Shown one piece after another: positions 17,127 through 25,444 of a DNA stretch of 64,000 nt. The notes beneath the pieces were generated by a model. It saw only the letters and a list, made by a program, of their open reading frames with translations, was not told the origin of the DNA and made no database searches. A program made the position numbers and the translations under genes. The stretch covers positions 2,592,973 through 2,656,972 of the forward strand of contig JAWKTZ010000006.1 in assembly GCA_041398845.1 (NCBI GenBank), in the 5' to 3' direction. Each line of letters opens with the position of its first letter. Within the stretch, counting starts at the first letter, position 1. This DNA comes from Fuerstiella sp041398845. GTDB lineage: Bacteria; Planctomycetota; Planctomycetia; Planctomycetales; Planctomycetaceae.

Positions 17127-18176
17127 ATGCAACTTGAATTTCAGAGAGTTATTGCCAAGCTCTCGAACAGAGGGTTGTTATCCTGTATTGTTTTGCGATC
17201 TCTGCGCCGAACTGCTCCGTATGCCGGAAGACTGGTAGATAGCGGTGTTTCGACAGACACCTTCTGGTTGTTGGTCGATGAGTCCGAGCCTCGCAGGCTT
17301 ACTGAGAAAATCTGCCGTCTTTTTGCTGACGGAAACATCACTCCGGAAAAACTGGCCGAACTTGATCGGATTCGCTCCGACGCAGACAGGGTTGGAATTG
17401 ACATCATCGCAGAAATGCCAGTGGATGTTTCGCGGCACATTTGGGAGCGTAAGAAAGATTCACAAGGTGAGGTGCGGTTGTTTGGCTTGCGGGAGTTTTA
17501 CGCGGCGGTGGGACACGGCACCGAGGCGATACAGAGGACGTTCAGGGATTCCGCGGAAAGCACACCGGAGGAGGTGCAGTCGCGTCGCGACGAATCCGCA
17601 ATGGAGGTAGCTGAGTGTGTGTCGAGATGTTCAAACGTCGTCGGCTGTATCTCAGAGGAGCTCGAAAGCGCCTTTCTTTCTAACATTCGTAACGATATTG
17701 ACAGAGCCGTGAAGGTCGACGGGACGAACATCGGCGCTGTTTCTTGGAATGACGTAAACGTCTTCGGAGGACGAATTGGAAATCCGAAAGTTGTTGGTGA
17801 TTGTCTTAAAGCCAGGCTTTTGGGGGGCGGCCTAAAGGAGAAGGGGAACACTTGGCGGATCGATGAATATGAACAAGTGCTCGCCGCTGACGTTCCACAC
17901 CTTCCTCGAAAAACGTCCAGTGAACGAATGACGCAAGACGTCAACGAGATGATCAGCAATCAAGAGCAGATTGCAGTCGCGAATTGCATTGTTGCCTTCC
18001 TATCTGTGATGTTGTTTCTCTTGGCTGATTTGACCGGCAGTGTTTTCATCACTGTATGCGCCGCAGCTGTATTTCCGCTGGTTGGTGTAATTCTTCTTGA
18101 GCCCGCAAGGCAAATTCCGTTGAACTTTTTTCGTTGGGCGGGACGTCTGGGATTGCATTCGGTCCGTAGAGGTTAG
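17127..18176 (+). CDS. Hypothetical protein with two C-terminal membrane helices
   Basis: The 349-aa protein has a soluble N-terminal part of about 270 aa and two closely spaced membrane helices at the end (IVAFLSVMLFLLADLTGSVFITVCAAAVFPLVGVILL). No family is recognised. The start is uncertain: a GTG at 17082 would add 15 residues, and neither has a strong ribosome site. Membrane-anchored proteins of unknown function recur in this region (18545, 20212). Confidence 0.6.
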   Translation: MQLEFQRVIAKLSNRGLLSCIVLRSLRRTAPYAGRLVDSGVSTDTFWLLVDESEPRRLTEKICRLFADGNITPEKLAELDRIRSDADRVGIDIIAEMPVDVSRHIWERKKDSQGEVRLFGLREFYAAVGHGTEAIQRTFRDSAESTPEEVQSRRDESAMEVAECVSRCSNVVGCISEELESAFLSNIRNDIDRAVKVDGTNIGAVSWNDVNVFGGRIGNPKVVGDCLKARLLGGGLKEKGNTWRIDEYEQVLAADVPHLPRKTSSERMTQDVNEMISNQEQIAVANCIVAFLSVMLFLLADLTGSVFITVCAAAVFPLVGVILLEPARQIPLNFFRWAGRLGLHSVRRG

Positions 18177-18544
18177 GAAGACGATTTTTCAATCCACCGT
18201 CTCTAAGAGTGTGACCTTGGTGACTGGCATATGGTTTCGGCTTTGAGTGGAAGCTTTGTTCATTATCATCGGTATTCTGACGATAGAAAGCGTGGGCTTG
18301 CCACTTGTATCAATAAGCAACCCCGCAGGTGATGTCCGGATGGTCACAAACGACAAAATGCGACCGCGGGATGCTTGATGAGGCTCTTACGCTCCCCGTT
18401 CTGTTTGTCTGCAGAAGAGCAAAGTGACACCTAACGCGGACAGCAGCCAAGATGCAATGTAACGCAACTTGTTTATCCACATTCTCTGTATTTCGCCCCG
18501 CCCCGTTTCATGTAGTTGTTTGAACTTTTTTCCACCGCGAAACC
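18177..18544. other. Intergenic region, nothing recognised
   Basis: There is no supported gene, hairpin or repeat. The stretch is more AT-rich than most of the window, especially near 18470-18540 just before the next gene. Confidence 0.4.
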
Positions 18545-19573
18545 ATGCCCTCCCTTCAGTCTGCGCAAGAACAATACCCAGTCCTCCTAATTTGTGGTAG
18601 TATCATAGGAGTATCGATCGGCTACTTGGCTTGGCTATGGGCAGGGGGAGACCTAAGGGCGTGGATTGCTGGAGCTCTGTTTTTGGCGATAGGCGTGCTG
18701 ACAATCAAGTTCGAGATTAGACTCTGGATCGACAAATTGCTCAAAAACGCCGTTGATCCTGAATGGACTCCACCTGCTTTTGGACTCTCAGAAACGTCAG
18801 CACTCCTGACGTTGTTTTTGTGGTCGCTTTATGGAAGGTCGCGAAGGGAGACGTCGGTAGGAGCTGAATCAGAGATTAGTGCAGCGCTGAGTGGCGATTG
18901 GGGGAAACTGGCGATACGAGTGATTGGCAATGCAACGCCGTCTGTATTTCTGCTGATAGGTGCATGCATCCTCATTCTAGCAACTGCTGAAGCCATGATC
19001 GAGGCTGACTTGGGCGCGCTTCGTACGGGGATGTCTCTTGGAATGTTGTTTTGGGGCGTACAGCTACTTCAGAGCATGTCGCAGCAAGATTACCAGCGAG
19101 CTTCAAACTTGTGGACCAAATGGCAAAAGAGCGGACTTATTCACGTCGAACATAAGAACGCTCTGGACCACATTTCTAGGCATGAAAAGGGCAGTGAGGC
19201 TCCGTTTGCTTTCCCGGTTGTGGAGCAGACGATAATTGATCCTGTGTACAAGATGCGTATAGCGGCGCCAGAACATATCTTAGATTATACTGAATTGTTT
19301 CTGAGACGTCCTGTCAGCCAGTGCGCCGTCGCCCTAGAAGTGCTCGGTCGTTCAGAGGCACGTTCATATTCAATCGCAGAGATCGACCCTGTCACATATG
19401 GATTTCTTAGGCGCGAATTCGGGAAGCGTAAACGACAGAAGGGCAAGGGGAAGTCGAATGTCATTGACACTTCGTTTGTGGTTGCAATTGAGTTTGATTT
19501 GATTTCAATCGGAAAGATTGAAACGAGAAAGTCAATTGTGAGCCAACAACCTCCGCGCACACACTACAACTGA
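18545..19573 (+). CDS. Multi-pass membrane protein, unknown
   Basis: The 342-aa protein has about four membrane segments in its first 180 residues (VLLICGSIIGVSIGYLAWLW, AWIAGALFLAIGVLTIKF, VFLLIGACILILATAEAM, GMSLGMLFWGVQLL). A cytoplasmic C-terminal domain of about 150 aa follows, including a basic stretch (RREFGKRKRQKGKGK). I do not recognise it. Its codon use appears more AT-rich than that of the transfer genes, which suggests separate acquisition. Confidence 0.62.
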   Translation: MPSLQSAQEQYPVLLICGSIIGVSIGYLAWLWAGGDLRAWIAGALFLAIGVLTIKFEIRLWIDKLLKNAVDPEWTPPAFGLSETSALLTLFLWSLYGRSRRETSVGAESEISAALSGDWGKLAIRVIGNATPSVFLLIGACILILATAEAMIEADLGALRTGMSLGMLFWGVQLLQSMSQQDYQRASNLWTKWQKSGLIHVEHKNALDHISRHEKGSEAPFAFPVVEQTIIDPVYKMRIAAPEHILDYTELFLRRPVSQCAVALEVLGRSEARSYSIAEIDPVTYGFLRREFGKRKRQKGKGKSNVIDTSFVVAIEFDLISIGKIETRKSIVSQQPPRTHYN

Positions 19574-19586
19574 AATGTGATGGTAG

Positions 19587-20111
19587 TTACCGACCAAGTT
19601 GATTTGAACTGCCTTCATGGCTCTGTCGCTTGTAAAACTCAACCCATCGACTTGCCATTGTCACGAGTCGGGATAGCCTTGGCAGTTCAGCGTCGGGTAA
19701 CGTTAACCCCGCACTGGCGTTTTGTTGGTCTGATTTGAAACAGACGGTATACCTCTCATTGCCTGAAACGCAGATCTTCGCAACGAGCTCCCCCGCAGAC
19801 AATGACTTTGCGACATTGTCTCGTTCCGATGCGGACTCACCGTTACCTATTTCCATGTGCCTTCCGTCCTCTTTAAGAATTCCCGCATCAAAATAAGATG
19901 GGGGTAGTTCAATTATCAATTAAGCAGCCCTACAAAATAATGGCACGCCCTCTCTGTTCCGCTGGCTGGCGAGGCCGCCATTCGTCATTTCCGATTTGCT
20001 GTACATTGCCATTAATGAACCACTGGCGCAAGTGTTTTCTTGCATTCTTACAACGTGACTGGTGAATTCGCCGAATTCAAGCACGTAGGCCGCAATTTTG
20101 CTGTAGTACAC
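19587..20111 (-). pseudogene. Possible broken small gene (frame interrupted by one TAA)
   Basis: Two segments in the same minus-strand frame, 20111-19920 and 19919-19587, are separated only by a TAA at 19922-19920. Together they would encode about 174 residues with ordinary composition (for example SGNERYTVCFKSDQQ and LPDAELPRLSRLVTMASRWVEFYKRQ). This suggests a single gene with a nonsense mutation, or two short spurious frames. No family is recognised. Confidence 0.3.
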
Positions 20112-20211
20112 TGAGGCGTCGCGTTCATTCTAAACGGAATCGCGTGCCGCTGGACGCTGCATGGAGATGGATTGATTGCCATAAGTTTATCCCTTGACCA
20201 TCGCATCAGTG

Positions 20212-20439
20212 TCATTTGGTTGTTTGGAAAATCTCTCCCGCCGCTTGTTTCAGGGATTCCCAGGCGTTTGTGGCGGCTCGGGCGGGGGTGGTGAGGACGT
20301 TGTTGATTTTGTAGTCGACCATGACGGAGACTTCGTTAATCTTGTGGTCGACCCAGTCTTCAATGACCACGCCGGCGATGGCGATGGCCAGCAGGGTTCC
20401 GATCAGATTGCAGGTGATGAGTTTCAGGGCGTTGGCCAT
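20212..20439 (-). CDS. Small single-pass membrane protein downstream of relaxase
   Basis: The 75-aa product (MANALKLITCNLIGTLLAIAIAGVVIEDWVDHKINEVSV...) has one N-terminal membrane helix and an amphipathic tail. AAGGAA precedes the ATG. It is the third gene of the relaxase unit, so it may help anchor or regulate the relaxosome, but its function is unknown. Confidence 0.6.
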   Translation of the reverse strand: MANALKLITCNLIGTLLAIAIAGVVIEDWVDHKINEVSVMVDYKINNVLTTPARAATNAWESLKQAAGEIFQTTK

Positions 20440-20536
20440 TTAAATGTTCCTTGGTTCCTGGTGAACTGAGGTGATGCAGGCAACGGTTGTTGCCCTTCAT
20501 GATCTTCACGCTGCAGCGTGGGGGAATGTTGCAGGT

Positions 20537-20965
20537 TTATTTGCTGTTTCCGGAATCGATTCTGATGGACGTCACCACGATGGTGGCGTCGCTGATCATG
20601 GCGGTGCTTCGGTCGGCTTCGGTGATTTCGGCGGCTCGGTGTTCGCAGACGTAGCGGAATAACTGGGTGAGTTTGCGGCCGGCAACGATGATGGTTTTGG
20701 GGCCGAAGGTCAGGGTGAAGCCGGTGTCGATGTCGTCGCTGTGGATGCGGGACAGCAGGGAATACGGAAAGACTTCCACTTCGCCGCTGCATTTCCGGAA
20801 CGCCAGCATCATGCGGGGTCGCTGGCCGACTCGACCGTAACTCAGGTTCACATCGTCGTCATCGGTCGAAGGATTTTCACCGGGCTGGTTGCCGGTTCGG
20901 GTGAACTGAGTGAGGTCGGTTCGCGGCTTCAGCAGGTCCAGAATCGTGTCGCCGTCATCGTTCAT
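20537..20965 (-). CDS. Small acidic protein overlapping the relaxase gene
   Basis: The 142-aa protein (MNDDGDTILDLLKPRTDLTQFTRTGNQPGENPSTDDDD...) overlaps the relaxase end by 11 nt, so it is translationally coupled. The C-terminal part (GFTLTFGPKTIIVAGRKLTQLFRYVCEHRAAEI) looks like a small beta-sheet domain. Unknown function; position suggests a relaxase accessory factor. Confidence 0.68.
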   Translation of the reverse strand: MNDDGDTILDLLKPRTDLTQFTRTGNQPGENPSTDDDDVNLSYGRVGQRPRMMLAFRKCSGEVEVFPYSLLSRIHSDDIDTGFTLTFGPKTIIVAGRKLTQLFRYVCEHRAAEITEADRSTAMISDATIVVTSIRIDSGNSK

Positions 20966-23591
20966 GGACCAGTTCCTTTTCGTGAATGCGTTCCGGCTCA
21001 GCCTGTGTGACGGCTCGTTGCTGGCGGAGATGACGTTCCTGTTCGTTCATCGGCCAGAAGACTTCGGTGGCCGTGATGTTGCGGGAGGATTCGCTGATGG
21101 CGGCTCGGAGTTCGTCCTTGCTGTCGGTGTACAGGTGGCATGATTTTCGCCCACGGGAAGCACTGACATAGAACTGTTCGCTGCTGGCGGCAGCGAAGGA
21201 CTCGGCGGATTCCGCCACGAACACGTTGTCCACGGTGCGGCCCTGGCTGGCATGACTGGTGCTGACCCAGCCAGCGGCGATTTGGCCGAAGTCGGCGGCG
21301 ATTGTCCAGCCGTTCGACAACTGAATGTCACCGTTCTCCAGCACGTTTGTGACGTCAAATGTGCTGCCGGTGTTTAGGCGGTGTTTGCCGTCGCGAGTGC
21401 GACCTCCGGCGGTAATGCGGATGCGGTCTCCGGCGGCAAGTGACATCGTTTTCGGACGAAAGACGGCGAATCTGTCGGTCTGAGCGAAGACGTCGGACGG
21501 CAGGTTTTCATCCACGGTGAGCCGTGTGCCTTTGCGATAGCCTTTGGCGTTCTGGGTGAAGATAATCACATCGCCTGAGTGCAGTAACGCCGCATGGCCG
21601 CGTTCACCGGACGTCAGGTGCAGTGGTTTCAGAATGCTGACTTCATGGTCCGGGCCATTGATGCGTCCGGCTTCGCGAAGTTTCTCTCGAATGGACGATG
21701 TCAGGTGAGCAGCTTCGCGGTGAGTCGGACACACAACCAGTGCCGAACGACCTCGATCCAGTGCCGCACTGAAGTCTTCGGCGATGCGAGCGTCGCGGCT
21801 GTCGTCACTGAGTTCATGAATCCAGCCGAGCTGATCGAGTTGATCAAAGCCATCGGCGATGCGGCCTTCTGACATCGCAGCGATAGCGTCCCGGTACGCT
21901 CCCTGCTGACGCCGGATGGTGTTTACCTGAATCGGGGAAACGCCCGTGTAGCGGTCGATGAGCCCCAGCACTCCGCCGCGTTCCACGCTGCCGTGCTGGC
22001 GTTTCCAGTCGCCGGAAAGAATCAGTCGACAGTCCATCCGTTCCGCAATGTCGCAGACCTGCTTCAACTGACGGCTTCCCAGCAGAGATGCTTCGTCGAT
22101 CCAGATCACCTGGCCGGACAGGTTCTGCTGAAGCTGAGCGTTGACCAGCAGTTCCGCCACGGTGGTCGCGTCGGAGAATCCTTCATTGCGAAGAACGCCG
22201 CGACTGGCTTCAGCAGACGGAGCAAAGGTGAAGACGTCGTGACCGCCCTCCTCGATGGCCGCCACGGCTTCACGCATCAGCGTTGTCTTGCCGACACCGG
22301 CACCGCCCAGCAGCAACTGAACTCGGTCATCGCTGTTGATCAGTTGCTGGATGGCGTCGGTCTGTTCCGTGCTGAGCAGTGAGTCCGGTCCGGACCATGC
22401 CGTGTTCAGCGGAATCACGCTGTGCCGTCCGTCGCGGACGAAATTCAGAACGGCCGCTTCGTCGGCCAGAACCTGTGGCAGAGTCGACAGACGACGGCCG
22501 TTGATGTCACGAGTGATCAGGCCCTGACGCAGCGCTTCGGCCTGGACTTCATCAACATCCACAATACCGTAGCCCATCCGCAGAGCTTCGGTCAGCACCG
22601 TGCGTTCCGGGACGACGGATTCGCGTTCGAAGCAGTGCCGCAGAGCCAGTTCCACCACCACGGCGGCTGTTTGCGGACCGGACAGCACGCTGCCGCCATC
22701 GGAATCCGTCAGAGTTTTAAACAGCGGCCATTCGTTCTCGGCCAGACGACCCCGCCACTGACGCTGCAGTTCCGGGAACGATTCCACACCGGATTTGGTG
22801 TTGCGGGTTTGCGAACCGAGATCGGATTTCTGTTCCGGATCGGTGATGCCTTCCGCAGCGGCCAGAGATTCAATTTCCTCAGTGCGGCGGGAGAACCGCT
22901 GTTTCAGGTCTTCCGGCAAACCGGAGATATCCCAGTGCCGACCGTGACGTTCAATCGAATAACCCAGTTCCTCCTTCAGACGCTTCGCCAGACGAGCATG
23001 CATGCGGGCTTCGTAGTACGGAGCATTTCGCTTCAGATCACGAAACTGTCCGGCTTTGAAACGCCCCTCCTGCTCGTCAAACGTCACGTTGAACACGAAG
23101 CAGTGACTGTGCAGGTGCGGATCGGGGTGCCCGGTATCATCGGGACGAGTCGTCGTGTGCAGAAAGCTGCCCCACACAAGGTTGCCGGTCGTGCGGTCTT
23201 CGTGTCGGCCATCGAGACGAACACGAGTGGCGGCTTCCGCTTCCATTTCCCGCATCGTCTCGTCAACACACTGTTCAAAGATGTCGGCAATCCGGTCGTC
23301 ACCGCCGACGGCATAAGCCAGGCTGACGGATTTCGGAACGTGCCAGTTGAAATCATAGCCCACAGTGCGGTCGGTGTTGTGGCGAGCCGTCAGTTGTGAA
23401 CCGTCGCGGGGATCAAGATTGTCGCACAGGGCTCGAAAGTCTTCTTCGCGGATCTGACCGCTCAGGCCGAGTTGCCGTGCCGTGCGACCGTGCCACACGC
23501 CGGATTTGTCCTGACCTTCGCCGTAGTAGTCGGATCGCGAATAATACGACTTCGCACTCTCCGCAGAACGATTCTGAATGATTCGCAGCAT
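20955..23591 (-). CDS. MobF-family relaxase-helicase (TrwC/TraI-like)
   Basis: This 878-aa bifunctional transfer enzyme would nick oriT, stay bound to the 5' end through a Tyr, and unwind the strand. N-terminal Tyr cluster: SYYSRSDYYGEG. Metal-binding three-His motif: HPDPHLHSHCF (about residue 155). C-terminal superfamily I helicase: Walker A GGAGVGKTTL (about 427), Walker B IWIDEAS, then STSHASQGRT and YVSASRGR. ATG 23591 (AGGAAA upstream) is preferred over 23666. It is shorter than F TraI and close to TrwC (about 960 aa). It partners with the coupling protein at 5449, though they lie 13 kb apart. Confidence 0.93.
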   Translation of the reverse strand: MLRIIQNRSAESAKSYYSRSDYYGEGQDKSGVWHGRTARQLGLSGQIREEDFRALCDNLDPRDGSQLTARHNTDRTVGYDFNWHVPKSVSLAYAVGGDDRIADIFEQCVDETMREMEAEAATRVRLDGRHEDRTTGNLVWGSFLHTTTRPDDTGHPDPHLHSHCFVFNVTFDEQEGRFKAGQFRDLKRNAPYYEARMHARLAKRLKEELGYSIERHGRHWDISGLPEDLKQRFSRRTEEIESLAAAEGITDPEQKSDLGSQTRNTKSGVESFPELQRQWRGRLAENEWPLFKTLTDSDGGSVLSGPQTAAVVVELALRHCFERESVVPERTVLTEALRMGYGIVDVDEVQAEALRQGLITRDINGRRLSTLPQVLADEAAVLNFVRDGRHSVIPLNTAWSGPDSLLSTEQTDAIQQLINSDDRVQLLLGGAGVGKTTLMREAVAAIEEGGHDVFTFAPSAEASRGVLRNEGFSDATTVAELLVNAQLQQNLSGQVIWIDEASLLGSRQLKQVCDIAERMDCRLILSGDWKRQHGSVERGGVLGLIDRYTGVSPIQVNTIRRQQGAYRDAIAAMSEGRIADGFDQLDQLGWIHELSDDSRDARIAEDFSAALDRGRSALVVCPTHREAAHLTSSIREKLREAGRINGPDHEVSILKPLHLTSGERGHAALLHSGDVIIFTQNAKGYRKGTRLTVDENLPSDVFAQTDRFAVFRPKTMSLAAGDRIRITAGGRTRDGKHRLNTGSTFDVTNVLENGDIQLSNGWTIAADFGQIAAGWVSTSHASQGRTVDNVFVAESAESFAAASSEQFYVSASRGRKSCHLYTDSKDELRAAISESSRNITATEVFWPMNEQERHLRQQRAVTQAEPERIHEKELVHER

Positions 23592-24316
23592 GCCGGTGTT
23601 TCCTGCAAACGGGTCCTGATGACTCACGTGCCGCAGGTCAGACATGTTGCACGAAAAGTCGTCCACTTCCGTTACGACAGGAAAAATGTTCGGTCAATCA
23701 GAAACGCTGCCGGGAAGTGTGCCAACAAGAGCTTTGTCTTTTTGCTCGGTGGCAGACAGCAGAAACGATGGCACCTCGGCTGAAGGCCGACCGTGTGCTG
23801 CAGGGCTCCGCTTCGCTTCGGTCGCTGGCGCGGACGGCTGACGCCCCCTTCCGCCCACTGGTGCAAATCGCAAAACGCTGAAGGCACAAATCGCAGAACA
23901 GCGTGGCCTGCGGCCCGTCGTTTCGTCAATTGGGGGACACCCCCGGTCCGTCAAGGGCCGTTTTGTCGGCCTCCTCCCAGCCTTCCGCGCTCCGCTTGTG
24001 CAGGCCGGTGCCCTCCCACAAATCAACCCCTGACCGACCACCCCCGAACGTCAAACAGGCTGTCGCCCGCTCAACCCCAAAAACATGGTTTTTGGGCCGC
24101 GGACGGACGGGGAATTGCCGGACGTGGGCAGCTTTCCCCCATCGTTTCCGGACGATGCCGACTCATCAGAACGAGACATTCACTCACGGGACGTCGCTGC
24201 GTGCGGTCGTCAGACGCGGTGGTGACGAAGCAGCACTCCGGTGTTTCTCAATCAAATCCTCATGTCCTTGAACTGCTGCCGTCCGGCACGCCGGTGCGGC
24301 CTGATCTGCCGGCACG
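23592..24316. other. Candidate oriT region upstream of the relaxase
   Basis: This 0.7-kb gene-free stretch precedes the relaxase, where oriT normally lies. It holds two direct 13-bp near-repeats (CAAATCGCAAAAC at 23864-23876 and CAAATCGCAGAAC at 23886-23898, 22 bp apart). It also holds a perfect 9-bp inverted repeat CCCAAAAAC-ATG-GTTTTTGGG (24076-24096) of the kind found beside nic sites. The nic itself is not identified. Confidence 0.45.
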
Positions 24317-24424
24317 CTAAAGCCGTCGCCGGGCCGGTCAAGTTGCCAAGGCCGCTTTCCTGAAGGAAGCCTTCGGCCTTTCACCTGACCGGTCCGCTGT
24401 CGCCCCGGGCTGTCCCGGCTTTTG
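24317..24424 (+). ncRNA. Structured leader RNA, copy A
   Basis: An outer stem AAAGCCG (24319-24325)/CGGCTTT (24416-24422) closes a multi-stem fold. Its long hairpin contains GGTCA/TGACC and AAGGCC/GGCCTT and ends in a loop with TTCCTGAAGG. Copies B (43161) and C (47254) share the outline and loop core but differ in stem bases that still pair. Each copy ends about 60 nt before a start codon; here that is the ATG at 24483. It is probably a cis-regulatory 5' leader. This is the most diverged copy. Confidence 0.6.
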
Positions 24425-24482
24425 AGCGCGATGCCGGAAGGCCGCGATGGGCGTGGCCGGAACAAACACAGGAGTTCTCATC

Positions 24483-24854
24483 ATGGGATTAGATATGTAC
24501 TTAACCGGCGAACGCTGCATGTCGCGACTTCACAGCAAACCGCGAGCTCTCATCGGCGAACGATATAACCTCGGCTACTGGCGCAAGCACTCGTGCCTGC
24601 ACAGCTACATCGTACAGCAGTTCAACAACGGCGTCGACGACTGCCGCGAAATCTGCCTCGACGAATCCGCGCTTCAGCAGATCCTGACCGCAATCCGGGA
24701 AGACCAACTGCCGTACACCACCGGCGATCTCGTCGAGGAGTATGATTCCACCGCGAAGGACCGCGACCTCGCGTGCTTCTCGGACGCGATCGCATGGCTG
24801 ACTGAGTCCGATATACAGGCACGCCGATACGTGGAATACCGCGCGAGCTGGTAG
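24483..24854 (+). CDS. Phage/plasmid-type conserved protein (MGLDMYL family)
   Basis: The 123-aa protein begins MGLDMYLTGER and contains LGYWRKHSCLHSYIVQQFNNGVDDCREICLDESALQQILTAI. This matches a small family common in phages and plasmids whose members begin MGLDMYL and have a GYWRK..H motif. Its biochemical role is unknown. ACAGGAGTTCTCATC precedes the ATG; an upstream in-frame start at 24447 lies in the leader and is rejected. It is the only gene behind leader copy A. Confidence 0.8.
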   Translation: MGLDMYLTGERCMSRLHSKPRALIGERYNLGYWRKHSCLHSYIVQQFNNGVDDCREICLDESALQQILTAIREDQLPYTTGDLVEEYDSTAKDRDLACFSDAIAWLTESDIQARRYVEYRASW

Positions 24855-25444
24855 CCCTTCTGGTGTCTCAGGCAAGGCAACAGTTGTGCGATCCTCGTGG
24901 TTGTAATCTGTCGAACAATACCAAGGCTGATTAAGCCCATTTAGCGTAGAGTTTGCCCGGTGTGTTAAAACAACGAACTCGTTAGTCTGCGGATCCATCG
25001 TGTCTTCTTCAATGAACATCTGAGACCTCGTCATTCAGGAATACTCCTCCCGGCACACCCGCCGTAGGTGCAACTTCATTGCAACTAAACGCAATGCCGT
25101 TCAACGAAGCGTAAGTCGTGCACGTGGCACCAGACTGGAACGAGCTTCGGAGCCACCGTATTTTCGGTAAGTTCAATGTTTTCCAACTTCGGATCACGAA
25201 ATCCTCGTTTTTGATGTGCCTGTACATACTTGCCGGCGATGGAGTTGCATTTCTTTGAGCGGCATTGCAGTTAAGCGACAAACGCTATCGATGGTTTCGG
25301 CTACTTAAGCATCAGGCACACTCGTACGTAATCTGGAGAAAATCGGTGCTTTTTTCTGTCGAATTCCCCTCCGCAAACGTCTCTGCAGATTAGGGGTTCG
25401 GTGCATTTCGTTTTCCAGAGTAAGTTGTTATACACTACTACCAA
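24855..25444. other. Intergenic region, possibly gene remnants
   Basis: No intact gene is supported. Minus-strand fragments in two frames (around 25009-25281 and 24850-25020, the latter with MDPQTNEFVVLTHRANS) have fairly normal composition and might be pieces of a decayed gene. The last 80 nt are AT-rich and probably contain the promoter of the ATPase gene at 25445. Confidence 0.35.

Noticed and set aside
22422..23399. Plus-strand frame of 325 codons
   Set aside because: Shadow of the relaxase gene; no start signal and no natural domains.
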